From Candidatus Poribacteria bacterium (GTDB lineage: Bacteria > Poribacteria > WGA-4E > GCA-2687025): a DNA stretch of 64,000 nucleotides. Location of the stretch: positions 62,001 through 126,000 of the forward strand of contig JABGQA010000084.1 of assembly GCA_018644665.1 (NCBI GenBank). The letters run 5' to 3'. Positions within the stretch are counted from its first letter, which is position 1. Each line of letters starts with the position of its first letter. The notes below the pieces were generated by a model, which was not told where the DNA came from, made no database searches, and saw only the letters and a list, made by a program, of their open reading frames with translations. Below, piece by piece: positions 8,001 through 17,551 of this stretch. Both the position numbers and the translations under genes were made by a program.

Positions 8001-9458
8001 CTACGACGCGATCAACTCCCGCGCCGCGTCCTTGAGTACGGCCATCTCGTCCATGTCCGTGGCATCCAGGTAGCACCGTACCAGCGGCTCCGTGCCGGAC
8101 GCGCGGAGCGCGATGAACGCGCCCCCATCCAACACGAGCTTGTGCCCGTCCAGCGTGACGATGCGCTCCACGCGTCTCCCGGCGAACTCCGTCGGCGGGT
8201 CGTCGTCGAAGCGCGTCAGCAGCGCCCGCTTACGCTCATCCGGGAGTTCGAGATCCAGGCGATCGACCTCTCTACGTCCCACACGCGCGAACAGGTCTTC
8301 GAGCAACTGCGACAGGGTCGCCCCACGCACCGCGACCATCTCCGCGACCAGTAGGCACGCGAGGATGCCGTCCTTCTCAGGGATGTGGCCGCGCACGGTC
8401 ATCCCGTTGCTCTCCTCGCCGCCGAGGATGAACTCCTCCGGCGCCTCGAGGGAGCGTTCGCCGATGTACTTGAAGCCTGTCGGCGTCTCGACCACCGACG
8501 CTCCGTGATGCCCGGCGACCGCATCGAGCAGATGCGACGTCGGGACGCTACGGACGATCTCGCCACGCCACCCTCGCGAGGCGATCAGGTAGTCGCTCAG
8601 AAGCCCAAGGACGTGATTCGCGTGGATGTAGGCGCCGTCGGCATCCACGATCCCGAACCGGTCGGCGTCTCCATCGACGGCCACGCCGAGAGCGGCATCC
8701 GTGGCGCGCACCCGCCTGACGAGGGCTCCGACGTTCGCCTCGACGGGATCAGGCCGCGTGCCACCGAACAGGGGGTTCTCCTCGTCGTGGACGGTCTCCA
8801 CGGTGCAACCCGCTTCCGTGAGTAGCTCAGGCAGGTAGCCGCGCCCGGCGCCGTAGAACACGTCCGCTACGACGGTCAGCCGGGCCGCACGCAGCGCGTC
8901 GACGTCGAGGATGTCGAACAGTCGGTCGCGGTACGCGTCGTACGGAGAGTACCACTCGATGCGGCCAGCCTCCACCTGCGCCGATACGAGCGCGTCCTGT
9001 TCTGCCCGCGCAACGGCGAACTGCGCCGAGTCAGGGGCAGCGGCCAGCAACTCGGCCGCCCGGGCCTCGATCCGTGCCGTGAGTTCGGGTGGGGCCGGCG
9101 CCGCCGTCGCGGGCGAGAACTTGATGCCGTTGTATTCGGGCGGATTGTGGCTCGCGGTCAGCACGATCCCGCCGGCCAGGCCGCGATCCTGGATAGCGTG
9201 GGCGACAACCGGCGTCGGCGTCGCCCGTTCAGGCAGAAGCGCGCGGATGCCCTCCGAAGCGAACGTCAGGGCAACGGCGCGCGCGAACCGTGGCGACAGG
9301 AACCGGCCATCGTAACCGATCGCGATCGACGCGTCGCGACCGGAGTCCTCACGCACGACCTGCGATATCGCGCGGATCACGACCTCCACGTTGCGGAAGG
9401 TGAACTCCTCCGCCATGATGGCTCGCCAACCCGACGTGCCGAACTTGATCGTCGCCAT
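8001..9458 (-). CDS. Phosphoglucomutase/phosphomannomutase (alpha-D-phosphohexomutase)
   Basis: A 485-residue enzyme interconverting hexose-6- and hexose-1-phosphates. The N-terminus is KFGTSGWRAIMAEEFT. The phosphoserine loop TASHNPPEYNG places the catalytic serine at residue 103. The Mg-binding loop is VDGDADRFGI, the sugar-binding loop GGEESNG and the C-terminal phosphate loop RASGTEPLVR. All four active-site loops are intact. GGAG lies eight bases before the ATG. A second, shorter homologue sits in the GDP-sugar operon at 51475, so this one is more likely the general glucose enzyme (inference). Confidence 0.94.
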   Translation of the reverse strand: MATIKFGTSGWRAIMAEEFTFRNVEVVIRAISQVVREDSGRDASIAIGYDGRFLSPRFARAVALTFASEGIRALLPERATPTPVVAHAIQDRGLAGGIVLTASHNPPEYNGIKFSPATAAPAPPELTARIEARAAELLAAAPDSAQFAVARAEQDALVSAQVEAGRIEWYSPYDAYRDRLFDILDVDALRAARLTVVADVFYGAGRGYLPELLTEAGCTVETVHDEENPLFGGTRPDPVEANVGALVRRVRATDAALGVAVDGDADRFGIVDADGAYIHANHVLGLLSDYLIASRGWRGEIVRSVPTSHLLDAVAGHHGASVVETPTGFKYIGERSLEAPEEFILGGEESNGMTVRGHIPEKDGILACLLVAEMVAVRGATLSQLLEDLFARVGRREVDRLDLELPDERKRALLTRFDDDPPTEFAGRRVERIVTLDGHKLVLDGGAFIALRASGTEPLVRCYLDATDMDEMAVLKDAARELIAS

Positions 9459-9480
9459 TCGGAGTGCTCCCGGCGGCGCG

Positions 9481-9510
9481 TTGTGGGGTAGGTATCGCGC
9501 GTGCTAGAAT
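9481..9510 (+). promoter_or_regulatory. Promoter candidate for the pentapeptide-repeat gene
   Basis: TTGTGG (9481-9486), an 18-base spacer and the extended -10 TGCTAGAAT (9502-9510). Transcription would start near 9517, leaving a leader of about 128 bases before the ATG at 9645. No structured RNA was recognised in that leader. Confidence 0.5.
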
Positions 9511-9644
9511 CGCGCAAAGCCGCTTGGTGACTGATGTTTCAACGGTAGCACTCGGCCCACGATCGGTCAAGACAACGGCGTCGGGAGTCGAGTTCCGCGT
9601 TGGCCGCGCGGCGACGCCGGGCGTCACTCGGAGAGGACGAGACC

Positions 9645-10028
9645 ATGGCCCGCCCTCCGCACGGATACAAGATCCAGCCGTGGTCTATCCTACGGTTCGC
9701 GCGTCTGCGCGCAGCCGAACTCTCGAGGTCGGACTTACGGTTCGCCGTGCTGCGGTACGCCGACCTGTCGCAAGCCGTGCTCGCCGATGCGAACCTGAGC
9801 GGCGCGGAACTCTACGGCGCCCGCCTTTGCGGAGCCGACCTGAGCGGCGCGGACGCCCGAGAGGCGGACCTACGTCAGGCCGACCTGACCGGGGCGACGC
9901 TCGACGGCGTCCGACTCCAAGGAGCCAAGTACGACGACGGCTCGATGTTCCCCGAAGGTTTCGACCCCTCCGTGCATTCGATGACGCGCGTTCCGTCGCC
10001 CTGGGCCCGCGCCCGTGCCGGCGAGTGA
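9645..10028 (+). CDS. Pentapeptide-repeat protein
   Basis: A 127-residue protein with about twelve tandem A(D/N)LxX pentapeptides between residues 25 and 95, for example ADLSQAVLADANLSGAELYG, which fold into a right-handed quadrilateral beta-helix. It has neither signal peptide nor membrane segment. Family members include DNA-gyrase-protecting DNA mimics, but most have no assigned role, so no function is claimed. The ATG is supported by GGAGAGGACG upstream. The gene stands alone between the divergent phosphohexomutase and glpK. Confidence 0.85.
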   Translation: MARPPHGYKIQPWSILRFARLRAAELSRSDLRFAVLRYADLSQAVLADANLSGAELYGARLCGADLSGADAREADLRQADLTGATLDGVRLQGAKYDDGSMFPEGFDPSVHSMTRVPSPWARARAGE

Positions 10029-10093
10029 CCGGCCCCGTCCGGCTTCCTACCGTCCGCTGCGGCCCCGGCCTGGCGGACGCCCTAGTGGGCTTG

Positions 10094-10099
10094 TAGACT
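10094..10099 (+). promoter_or_regulatory. -10 box candidate for the glpK operon
   Basis: TAGACT preceded directly by TTG, 72 bases before the glpK ATG. The expected -35 position (about 10071-10076, TGGCGG) is poor, so an activator may be needed if this is the real promoter. Confidence 0.3.
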
Positions 10100-10170
10100 A
10101 GCCTGGAGTCGGTTGCGCCCGAGCCCTCCGTACGGAGAGGGTACGCCGGCGCCGTCGAAGGAGGCCTCCG

Positions 10171-11661
10171 ATGGCGACGCAGCGGTACGTACTCGGCATC
10201 GACGCAGGCACGACCGGCGTCACGGCCGCGCTCATCGACACGGATGGGCGCATCGCTGCGAGCGCGACTGCCGAGTTCCCGCAGTACTACCCACGGCCGG
10301 GATGGGTCGAGCACGACGCCGACGAGATATGGACGACGACGGCTCGTGTCACGGCCGAGCTACTCGAAGGCGCTCCGCCCGCCGAGATCGCGTCCATCGG
10401 GATCACGAACCAGCGAGAGACCGCCGTCGTGTGGGACCGGACCAGCGGCCGGCCCATCCACAACGCGATCGTGTGGCAGTGCCGTCGCACGGCCGCTCGC
10501 TGCGAGGCGCTCCGCGACGCGGGGCACGAGCCCGCGATCACCGCGACCACCGGTCTCGTCGCCGACCCGTACTTCTCCGGCCCCAAGATCGCATGGCTCC
10601 TCGACACTGTGCCTGGTGCGCGTCAGAGGGCCGACGCGCTCGCCTTTGGCACGGTCGACTCGTGGCTGATATGGAACCTGACCGGAGGTCGCGCGCACGT
10701 CACCGACTTCACGAACGCGTCCCGGACGATGCTCCTGGACATCGAACGCCGCGCGTGGGACGACGACATGCTGGCCTTGCTAGACGTGCCGAGGGCTGTC
10801 CTGCCGGACGTCGCGCCGTCGCGGGCGTCGTTCGGAGTCACGCGGTCCGTCGGCTTCCTACCGGACGGCCTGCCGATCGGAGGCGTCGCGGGAGATCAGC
10901 AGAGCGCCCTCTACGGTCAGACCTGCTTCGACCCGGGAGACGTAAAGAACACGTACGGAACCGGGTGCTTCCTCCTCATGCAGGCGGGCGACGAACGGCC
11001 GCAGTCGGAGCACGGCCTCCTGACTACCCTCGCGTGCGCCGCCGACGGATCCCCTGCCTACGCCCTCGAGGGCAGCGTGTTCGTGGCCGGGGCCGTCGTT
11101 CAGTGGCTTCGCGACGAGCTGGCCATCCTCGACACGGCTGCCGACTCCGAGGCGCTCGCGGCATCAGTAGCCGATACGGGCGGGGTGACGTTCGTCCCGG
11201 CGTTCACGGGCCTTGGGTCGCCGTATTGGGACGCGGACGCTCGCGGCGGGATCCACGGCCTCACGCGGGGCACGACGCAGGCGCACATCGTCCGCGCCGC
11301 GCTGGAAGGCATCGCGCACAGTTCTGCGGACGTAGTTGAGGCGATGCAGCGCGACATCGGCGCGCGGCTATCGACGTTGCGTGTGGATGGCGGGGCCAGC
11401 GCGAACGACTTCCTTATGCAGTTCCAGGCCGACGTCCTCGATGTCGAGGTCGTGCGCCCACAGCAGATCGAGACGACGGTGCTCGGCGCTGCGTACCTCG
11501 CCGGTCTCGACGCCGGCATGTGGTCGCCTGACGATCTCCGGTCGCTCAGCGACGGCGCCCGTCGGTTCACACCCACGATGCCCGCGACCAATCGAGCCGC
11601 CCATCGCCGGGCCTGGGCGGACGCTGTCGGCCGAGTGCGGTGGACCCCCTCGCAAGGCTAG
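10171..11661 (+). CDS. glpK: Glycerol kinase
   Basis: A 496-residue FGGY-family kinase that phosphorylates glycerol at C3 with ATP. It shows the N-terminal phosphate loop GIDAGTTGVTAAL, the glycerol-site residues in GITNQRETAVVWD, AIVWQCRRT and GDQQSALYGQ, the ATP-site stretch NTYGTGCFLLM and the second FGGY signature LRVDGGASANDFLMQFQAD. Length and motif order are standard. A GGAGG ribosome site lies before the ATG. It heads a tight run: the kinase gene starts four bases after its stop. No glycerol facilitator or glycerol-3-phosphate dehydrogenase is in the window. Confidence 0.97.
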   Translation: MATQRYVLGIDAGTTGVTAALIDTDGRIAASATAEFPQYYPRPGWVEHDADEIWTTTARVTAELLEGAPPAEIASIGITNQRETAVVWDRTSGRPIHNAIVWQCRRTAARCEALRDAGHEPAITATTGLVADPYFSGPKIAWLLDTVPGARQRADALAFGTVDSWLIWNLTGGRAHVTDFTNASRTMLLDIERRAWDDDMLALLDVPRAVLPDVAPSRASFGVTRSVGFLPDGLPIGGVAGDQQSALYGQTCFDPGDVKNTYGTGCFLLMQAGDERPQSEHGLLTTLACAADGSPAYALEGSVFVAGAVVQWLRDELAILDTAADSEALAASVADTGGVTFVPAFTGLGSPYWDADARGGIHGLTRGTTQAHIVRAALEGIAHSSADVVEAMQRDIGARLSTLRVDGGASANDFLMQFQADVLDVEVVRPQQIETTVLGAAYLAGLDAGMWSPDDLRSLSDGARRFTPTMPATNRAAHRRAWADAVGRVRWTPSQG

Positions 11662-11665
11662 CGCC

Positions 11666-13264
11666 ATGCTGCTCAAGTCTCGGTACATCGTCGTAGTGAA
11701 CCTCGTCATTCTGACGACGATGGCTGCGTTCTTCCTCGTTGACGACTTTCGTCTGAGGAAGTCGCACATCGACGCGACCGTGCAGGGCGCCGTGGCCGGC
11801 GTCCGTGCCCGGGGCATCGCGGACACAGTCGCGAGGGACATTGGGGACCTCGTCCACCCAGACGAGACGCTGTCCACCGTGCGGCGCGAATTCCGCGGCA
11901 TGGCCAAGGACCCGGCGCTCCAGCGCGACGTGCTGGATGTACGGCTCGCTCTGTCGCTCAAGGTGCCTAAGGTGTTCGCAAGCTTCTCTGGTGAAGCGGA
12001 GGAACTCGAGCGGATGACCGGCCGCGGCACGTTCCTCACGCTCTCCGATGAGGAACTTAGCGAGATAGACACCATCATCACCGGTCTGGGTGTTATCGAC
12101 TCGTTCGGCGTCGGCCAGGTTAGCCAGATGGTCATCCGCCTGGTGCCTTACCGTGGTAGCTGGGCAACACGCATCCTCATTCCCTACGCGTGGGCGGTGC
12201 ACCCGGTTCAGGAGGAAGATGCCGCGACCGCGAATGAAGTCGTGAACGCGGTGACGGACGTGGGCCTCATAGAGATCGTCCTGGACTCAGGGGGTGTCGC
12301 CGGCTACTGGCGCGACTACAGGTTAGTCCACCTCCTGTTCATCGTGCTCATGGCCATCACGCTCACGTTCTTCATCGACATGACGACCGATCGGATGGTC
12401 CTACGCCCGCTGGAGCGACTCACGGACATCATCACGCGCGCTGAACGAGGGGAGGTGGACACGTCTGAGCCGTTCCCTCAGAATGAAGTGGGCAGAGTCA
12501 GCGCTACGCTGACCCACATGCTCGCCACGATGCAGCGACTCCATGGCGAACGCGTCGAGGCGCTCGGCCGCCTCGCGGGCGGCGTGGCCCACGAGATCCG
12601 CAACCCCCTGAACGCCATTTCCATGTCCGCTCAGTACCTGAAGGAACTGACGGACAACGCGGACCTCAACGCCGAGCAGAAGCAGGACGCCGACGAGGTG
12701 TTGGGGATGGTCCTGAGCGAGGTCAAGGAACTTGACCGCATCACCGACCAGTTCATGAACCTGACCCGTCCGGCGAAGATGGCGTGGGAGCCCGCCGACA
12801 TAAACAGGGTCATCGAGCGAGTGCTCGCGGACTGCGCGCTGGTGCTAGAGGACGCAGACGTGGTCGCCCGGCCGGACCTCGCGGACGGCATTCCGCCGCT
12901 CAGGCTCGACGTTGTGCGCATTCGGAGCGCCATCTACAATCTCGTGCAGAACGCCGCGCAAGCGATGCCGGACGGCGGTTCCCTTTACGTCGCGACGCGC
13001 TCCGAGCCAGACCACGTCACGGTCGAGATCCGGGACACCGGCCGCGGGATGTCGGCCGAGACGCTTGACCAAATGTTCGACCCGTACTACACGACGCGCG
13101 AGAACGAAGGCGGTATGGGCTTGGGCCTGACACTCGCCCGAAACGCCGTGTTGGCGCACGACGGCACAATCGAAGCGCGCAGCCGCCGGGGAAGCGGCTC
13201 GGTCTTCCACGTGCGCCTGCCGTACCAACCCGACGCTGAGCCGCAGACCAAGGAAGCTGGGTAA
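11666..13264 (+). CDS. Membrane sensor histidine kinase
   Basis: A 532-residue kinase. Order: one membrane helix (residues 5-25); a periplasmic sensor region of about 190 residues with no recognised family; a second helix at about 215-235; HAMP (DRMVLRPLERLTDIITRAE); HisKA with VAHEIRNPLN (phospho-acceptor His309); and HATPase with NLVQNAAQAM, DTGRGMS and GGMGLGLTLA. This is the NtrB-like/PAS-less layout usual for partners of sigma-54 activators. The ATG is four bases after the glpK stop with a weak ribosome site, suggesting translational coupling. The regulator gene follows six bases downstream. Confidence 0.93.
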   Translation: MLLKSRYIVVVNLVILTTMAAFFLVDDFRLRKSHIDATVQGAVAGVRARGIADTVARDIGDLVHPDETLSTVRREFRGMAKDPALQRDVLDVRLALSLKVPKVFASFSGEAEELERMTGRGTFLTLSDEELSEIDTIITGLGVIDSFGVGQVSQMVIRLVPYRGSWATRILIPYAWAVHPVQEEDAATANEVVNAVTDVGLIEIVLDSGGVAGYWRDYRLVHLLFIVLMAITLTFFIDMTTDRMVLRPLERLTDIITRAERGEVDTSEPFPQNEVGRVSATLTHMLATMQRLHGERVEALGRLAGGVAHEIRNPLNAISMSAQYLKELTDNADLNAEQKQDADEVLGMVLSEVKELDRITDQFMNLTRPAKMAWEPADINRVIERVLADCALVLEDADVVARPDLADGIPPLRLDVVRIRSAIYNLVQNAAQAMPDGGSLYVATRSEPDHVTVEIRDTGRGMSAETLDQMFDPYYTTRENEGGMGLGLTLARNAVLAHDGTIEARSRRGSGSVFHVRLPYQPDAEPQTKEAG

Positions 13265-13270
13265 AGCCGT

Positions 13271-14695
13271 ATGGCGAGGGTACTCGTCGTCGACGACGAC
13301 CGGACGCAGCGCGCGCTGTTGCGCAGATTCCTCAGAAACGACGGCCACGAGATCGAAGCCGCCGAGGACGGCGTCGCCGCGCTCGCGGTCGTCCAGAGCA
13401 CGCCCGTGGATGTCGTTGTCACCGACATGCGCATGCCGGGGATGAACGGCCGCGAACTGCTGCGGCGCCTCCAGGAACTCGACCCGTCCCTGCCCGTGAT
13501 CGTGATGACCGCCTTTGCCGATCTCCAGGACGCCGTGGACCTCGTGACGCGAGAGGGCGCGGCCTACTACATCCAGAAGCCGATCGAAGACATGAAGGTG
13601 CTCCGGGAGGAGATCCGGCGCGCGGTCGGCGACGCCGCCGACGACGGCGACGCCGCCGACGCCCCGCCTTCCGTCGCAGGATCCAGCGGCGATCTGTTCG
13701 CCGATATCGTGGGCGGCAGCGCGCCGATGCAGAAGCTCCTGCGAGAGATGCAGCGGCTGACGCCGATCCTCGCAGGGCCGGCGACCGTCCTCGTTACCGG
13801 CGAGAGCGGCACGGGCAAGGAACTCATCGCTACCGCGTTGCACCGTTGCGGGCCGAGGAGCGACAAGCCCTTCGTCGCCGTGAACTGCGCCGCGATACCC
13901 GACGAACTGATCGAAGCGGAGCTGTTTGGCGCCGAGAAGGGGTCGTACACGAGTTCCACGCAGACCCGCGCGGGCTACTTCGAGGAGGCGGAGGGCGGGA
14001 CGGTCTTCCTAGACGAGATCGCCGAGGTGAACGCCACGATGCAGGTGAAGCTGCTGCGTGTGCTGGCGAACCGTGAGTACGCCCGAATCGGCACCAGCAA
14101 ACAACGCACCGCGAACGTGTGTGTCGTCGCGGCCACCAACCGAACGCTCGAGGACGAGGTGCGGCAAGGCCGCTTCCGTGAGGACCTCTTCTACCGGCTG
14201 AACGTGTTCCGCGTGCACGCGCCCCCGTTGCGGGACCGGCGCGAGGACGTCGCGGATCTCTCCGCTTATCTCCTGGCGCGATTCACGTCTGAATTCGGCC
14301 TGCCGGCCAAGTACCTGACCGACGAAGCGCTCGCGACGCTGCGCCGGTTCGCGTGGCCGGGCAACGTTCGCCAGCTTGACCACTACCTTCAGCAGACTGT
14401 CGTGATGAGCGACAGCGACACCATCGGCGTCGAGGATCTGCCGGCCGAGACGGACGAGCCCAGCGCAGAGCCGTCGTTCCTCTCCGAAGTCCTCGAGCGC
14501 GAGCTGTCCCTCGAGGATGTCGAGCGGCAACTGATCCTCGCGGCCCTGGAGCGCGCGGACGGCGTACAGACCGCTGCGTCGAAACTCCTCGGCGTGTCCC
14601 GACGGAAGCTCCAGTACCGCATGGAGAAGCACAAGATCCCAAGCGACGCCTTCCGCGACGGCGGCGACGGCCCGCAGGAGGACGACGAGGAATGA
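13271..14695 (+). CDS. NtrC-family response regulator with an atypical GAFTGA loop
   Basis: A 474-residue regulator. The receiver domain (1-115) has the acidic pocket DDD at 8-10, phospho-acceptor Asp52 in VVVTDMRMPGMNG, Thr80 and Lys103. The AAA+ domain has Walker A GESGTGKE (177-184) and Walker B GTVFLDEI (243-250), with the arginine-finger region GRFREDLFYRLNVF. The C-terminal Fis-type helix-turn-helix is ASKLLGVSRRKLQYRMEK. The sigma-54-contacting GAFTGA loop reads GSYTSS (224-229): the aromatic and threonine remain but two small residues have changed. It pairs with the upstream kinase, and its last four bases (ATGA) overlap the alcohol dehydrogenase start. Confidence 0.94.
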   Translation: MARVLVVDDDRTQRALLRRFLRNDGHEIEAAEDGVAALAVVQSTPVDVVVTDMRMPGMNGRELLRRLQELDPSLPVIVMTAFADLQDAVDLVTREGAAYYIQKPIEDMKVLREEIRRAVGDAADDGDAADAPPSVAGSSGDLFADIVGGSAPMQKLLREMQRLTPILAGPATVLVTGESGTGKELIATALHRCGPRSDKPFVAVNCAAIPDELIEAELFGAEKGSYTSSTQTRAGYFEEAEGGTVFLDEIAEVNATMQVKLLRVLANREYARIGTSKQRTANVCVVAATNRTLEDEVRQGRFREDLFYRLNVFRVHAPPLRDRREDVADLSAYLLARFTSEFGLPAKYLTDEALATLRRFAWPGNVRQLDHYLQQTVVMSDSDTIGVEDLPAETDEPSAEPSFLSEVLERELSLEDVERQLILAALERADGVQTAASKLLGVSRRKLQYRMEKHKIPSDAFRDGGDGPQEDDEE

Positions 14696-15723
14696 ACTCC
14701 GAGACCATGCGCGCCGTGCTCAAGACGGGCGCCGAGACGGCGGATATCGTAGACGTGCCGCGACCCGCCCCCGGCGTCGCCGAGGTACTAGTGCGCAACC
14801 ACGCCTGTGCGGTCTGCGCATCGGACCTGGGCGGATGGGCGAGCCCCGACATCGGCGACCGCGACCGTGGCGGCTGGAACGCGAGCCGTCCGGGGATGAC
14901 GGGTCACGAATTGAGCGGCGTGATCGAGGACGTAGGAGCCGGCGTGGCCGCGTCGCGCATCGGCGAGGAAGTCTGGATCGACCCCATCTGCGGCTGCGAG
15001 GAGTGTCCGGCGTGCGCAGGGAAGCGCTACAGCCTGTGCCCTGACGCGAGCGTCATTTGCGGCGGCTATGCGGACTACGTGACCGCGCCCACACACATGG
15101 CGCTGCCGATCCCCGACGGGGTGTCGATGAACGTAGCCAGCATGATCTCGGACATGATGGGCACCCCGATGGGCGCCACGCGACGCGCCAACATTGAGGC
15201 TGGCGAGACGGTAGCTGTCTGGGGCCTCGGCCCTGTAGGGCTGGGGCTTGTACAAGGCGCGCGCATCGACGGGGCCACGACGATAGTCGGCGTCGACCTG
15301 CACGCGAACCGACGTGACCTGGCGCTGGAACTCGGCGCCACGCATGTGGTCGACCCAGCGACCGACGACCCGGTCGCCGCTGTGCGCGCCCTAACCGGCG
15401 GGCGCGGCGCCGATGCGGTGCTTCACTCTGTGGCGGCAGCGGGCGCCTCGGCGCAGGCGTTCGACGCGTTGCGGATGGAGGGCCGGATGGTCACCGTCGC
15501 CGGATTCCCGCCCGCAGGTGGGCAGATGCCGAAGACCGTCATCGGCAACTGGGCCTGCTATCATGCGGACTTCCCGGAGTATATCGACCTTCTGACGGCC
15601 GGGGCCTTCCGCCTCGACCCCTATGTGACGCACACGTATCCGATGGCGGACGTTGAGGCGGCGTTCCACACGCGTCTGCACAAGCCAGAGGAGTCGCTGA
15701 AGGTCATCGTCGAGATGGTGTGA
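14692..15723 (+). CDS. Zinc-dependent medium-chain alcohol/polyol dehydrogenase
   Basis: A 343-residue MDR-family NAD(P)-dependent dehydrogenase. The catalytic zinc ligands are the cysteine of [11 protein letters not shown] and GHE. The structural zinc site is the four-cysteine lobe [17 protein letters not shown]. The Rossmann motif is [14 protein letters not shown] and the cofactor acid is in [10 protein letters not shown]. The substrate is unknown; sorbitol/threonine-type or alcohol dehydrogenases share this layout. The start overlaps the regulator stop (ATGA), so it is co-translated with the two-component system and may be its target or sensor readout (inference). Confidence 0.9.
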   Translation: MNSETMRAVLKTGAETADIVDVPRPAPGVAEVLVRNHACAVCASDLGGWASPDIGDRDRGGWNASRPGMTGHELSGVIEDVGAGVAASRIGEEVWIDPICGCEECPACAGKRYSLCPDASVICGGYADYVTAPTHMALPIPDGVSMNVASMISDMMGTPMGATRRANIEAGETVAVWGLGPVGLGLVQGARIDGATTIVGVDLHANRRDLALELGATHVVDPATDDPVAAVRALTGGRGADAVLHSVAAAGASAQAFDALRMEGRMVTVAGFPPAGGQMPKTVIGNWACYHADFPEYIDLLTAGAFRLDPYVTHTYPMADVEAAFHTRLHKPEESLKVIVEMV

Positions 15724-15742
15724 GCTGGAAGGGACGCCGCCG

Positions 15743-16651
15743 TTGTCAGCCATCGCATTGCCCATGCTGCTCGCGCTCGGAGTGTCGGCCGCCGCGCCGG
15801 CTCCGCTGTACGATCGCATCGAGCACGCCTACGCCGACAACGACAGCGTGCGCATCCACTACGTGAGCATCGGCGACGGCCCTCTAGTCATCATGATCCA
15901 CGGCTTCCCGGACTACTGGTACACCTGGCGTGGGCAGATGGACGCCCTCGCCGAGACGCATCGTGTCGTCGCGCTCGATCAGCGAGGGTACAACCTGAGC
16001 GACAAGCCCCAGGGCGTAGAGAGCTATGCCATGCCCAATCTGGTCGAGGATGTCGCCGCCGTTCTGCGGCACTCAGGAGCGGAAACGGCGACGATTGTGG
16101 GACATGACTGGGGTGGCATGGTGGCGTGGCAGTTCGCGTTCGCGCATCCAGAACTCACGGAGCGGCTGGTGATCCTGAACCTACCGCACCCACGCGGTCT
16201 CATGCGTGAACTCGCCACGAACCCGCGTCAGCAGGAGAACAGCCAGTACGCCCGCGACTTCCAGCAACCCCACGCACACGAGTATCTGAGCGCCGAGGGC
16301 CTCGCGGGCTGGGTGAACGACGAGGCCGCGCGCGAGCGGTACGTCGAGGCCCTCGGCAGATCCGACTTCGAAGCGATGGTCAACTACTACAAGGCCAACT
16401 ACCCGCGCGAGCCGTACACGGAGGACGCGTCACCCGTGGTCAAGGCGCGAATGCCCGTCCTGATGTTCCACGGCCTCGACGACCCGTACCTGCTCCACGA
16501 CGCCCTGAACCGCACGTGGGAGTGGCTTGAGCGCGACCTGACGCTGGTGACCATCCCGGGCGCCGGGCACTTCGTCCAGCACGACGCGTCCGCGCTCGTC
16601 ACCGAGACGATGCGTGCGTGGCTGAACCAAGCCGACGCCGTTCGACAGTGA
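15743..16651 (+). CDS. Exported alpha/beta hydrolase, epoxide-hydrolase-like
   Basis: A 302-residue protein with a short signal peptide ([20 protein letters not shown]). The alpha/beta-hydrolase fold has the oxyanion motif [13 protein letters not shown], the nucleophile elbow [11 protein letters not shown] with Asp as nucleophile, and the catalytic His in GAGHFVQHD. Asp as nucleophile marks epoxide hydrolases and haloalkane dehalogenases; HGFPxYW favours the former. The start is TTG, chosen because GGAAGGG lies about ten bases before it and it precedes the whole signal peptide; an ATG at 15764 is the alternative. It lies 19 bases after the dehydrogenase and is probably the last gene of the glpK operon. 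Confidence 0.87.
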   Translation: MSAIALPMLLALGVSAAAPAPLYDRIEHAYADNDSVRIHYVSIGDGPLVIMIHGFPDYWYTWRGQMDALAETHRVVALDQRGYNLSDKPQGVESYAMPNLVEDVAAVLRHSGAETATIVGHDWGGMVAWQFAFAHPELTERLVILNLPHPRGLMRELATNPRQQENSQYARDFQQPHAHEYLSAEGLAGWVNDEAARERYVEALGRSDFEAMVNYYKANYPREPYTEDASPVVKARMPVLMFHGLDDPYLLHDALNRTWEWLERDLTLVTIPGAGHFVQHDASALVTETMRAWLNQADAVRQ

Positions 16652-16722
16652 GGCGCGTCACACGCAGCCGTGCCCGCGCAGCGCACGCCGCCGTCCATGC
16701 CGGTGCGTCGAAGCAACCGGTC

Positions 16723-17214
16723 TCAGAGTTCCCTCCGTAGATCGATGTGCCAATCGCGCCCCGTGTGCACCTCACCGTCCGATGACGTGAGACGCCACGA
16801 ATTCATGTACGGCTTGGACTGAACAGGGCGGTACCCAAGCCTAAGATACAGCGAGTACGCGCGTTCGTTGCCTTCGGGATCGACGCCTACGTACATCTCC
16901 CGGCTCCCGCGCGCACGCGCGATCTCCTCCATTCCGTGGATCAAGAACGTGCCGACGCCTTGCGACCGAAACTCAGGCCCGATGCGGAGGTCGATCATGC
17001 AGGGCAAGAGGGCGATGTCCGGCGCGGCGAAAACCAACAGGCCAAACCCCAGCACATCGCTCTCCCACGCGACTACTAGGTACCGACAGTTGACCCCTAG
17101 GGCATCTCGGATTCTGTCGCTGTGTACGCTTCTCTTGGGCGAATAGCGCTCCAGGGCGTCGAGATCCTCAGGTCTCGCATCCCGCACTCTCAGAATGGCT
17201 CCGCCATGGCCCAC
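16723..17214 (-). CDS. GNAT-family N-acetyltransferase
   Basis: A single-domain GNAT of about 163 residues. The N-terminal LRVRDARPEDLDAL is the usual first strand and helix, motif A is IGPEFRSQGVGTFLIHGMEEIA (acetyl-CoA pyrophosphate loop R/QSQGVGT), and the C-terminus YSLYLRLGYRPV is motif B. It transfers acetyl from acetyl-CoA to an unknown amine. The start is uncertain. GTG at 17214 has GAGGG eight bases upstream and was chosen; GTG at 17187 and an open frame to 17295 are alternatives. It is a lone gene on the minus strand, convergent with the glpK operon. Confidence 0.82.
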   Translation of the reverse strand: MGHGGAILRVRDARPEDLDALERYSPKRSVHSDRIRDALGVNCRYLVVAWESDVLGFGLLVFAAPDIALLPCMIDLRIGPEFRSQGVGTFLIHGMEEIARARGSREMYVGVDPEGNERAYSLYLRLGYRPVQSKPYMNSWRLTSSDGEVHTGRDWHIDLRREL

Positions 17215-17516
17215 TGGTGTGGCCCTCGATTCGTTGAGCGCGGGCCCACAGCGGCCGGGCCGTCGGCTGACACGCGCCTGACTGGGACGTGCCACCCAGG
17301 CGGCCTGTCCCTCGCACCACCACCACGGGCGGCGGCGTCACGCCATCATCGCTCGCAATCCGCCAGATGGTGGGAAGGCGCGTGGCCGTACCGTAGCACA
17401 GAGGCGGGCGATGCTCGCGGATTTGTTTGGGGCTTCACTCTGGCAGACGACTGTGGCGCCCGGTGTCGTCTCCGGCGACCAGCCGTAGGCGGTCGGCCCT
17501 CAGTCGTCGCCCTCAC
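17215..17516. other. Intergenic stretch, no gene seen
   Basis: About 300 bases between the GNAT gene and the ABC promoter. Apart from possible upstream GNAT codons at its left edge, nothing recognisable was found. Confidence 0.5.
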
Positions 17517-17545
17517 TTGAGCGCCGTGATGCCGCCGCGTAGAAT
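17517..17545 (+). promoter_or_regulatory. Sigma-70 promoter whose start point falls on the ABC gene ATG
   Basis: TTGAGC (17517-17522), a 17-base spacer and TAGAAT (17540-17545). The expected transcription start, six to seven bases downstream, coincides with the ATG at 17552. No ribosome site precedes that ATG, so the mRNA would be leaderless. Confidence 0.7.
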
Positions 17546-17551
17546 GTGGCC

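Noticed and set aside
9685..10314. Long Arg-rich minus-strand frame opposite the pentapeptide gene and glpK start
   Set aside because: Composition is typical of antisense GC-rich DNA and it crosses two well-supported genes.
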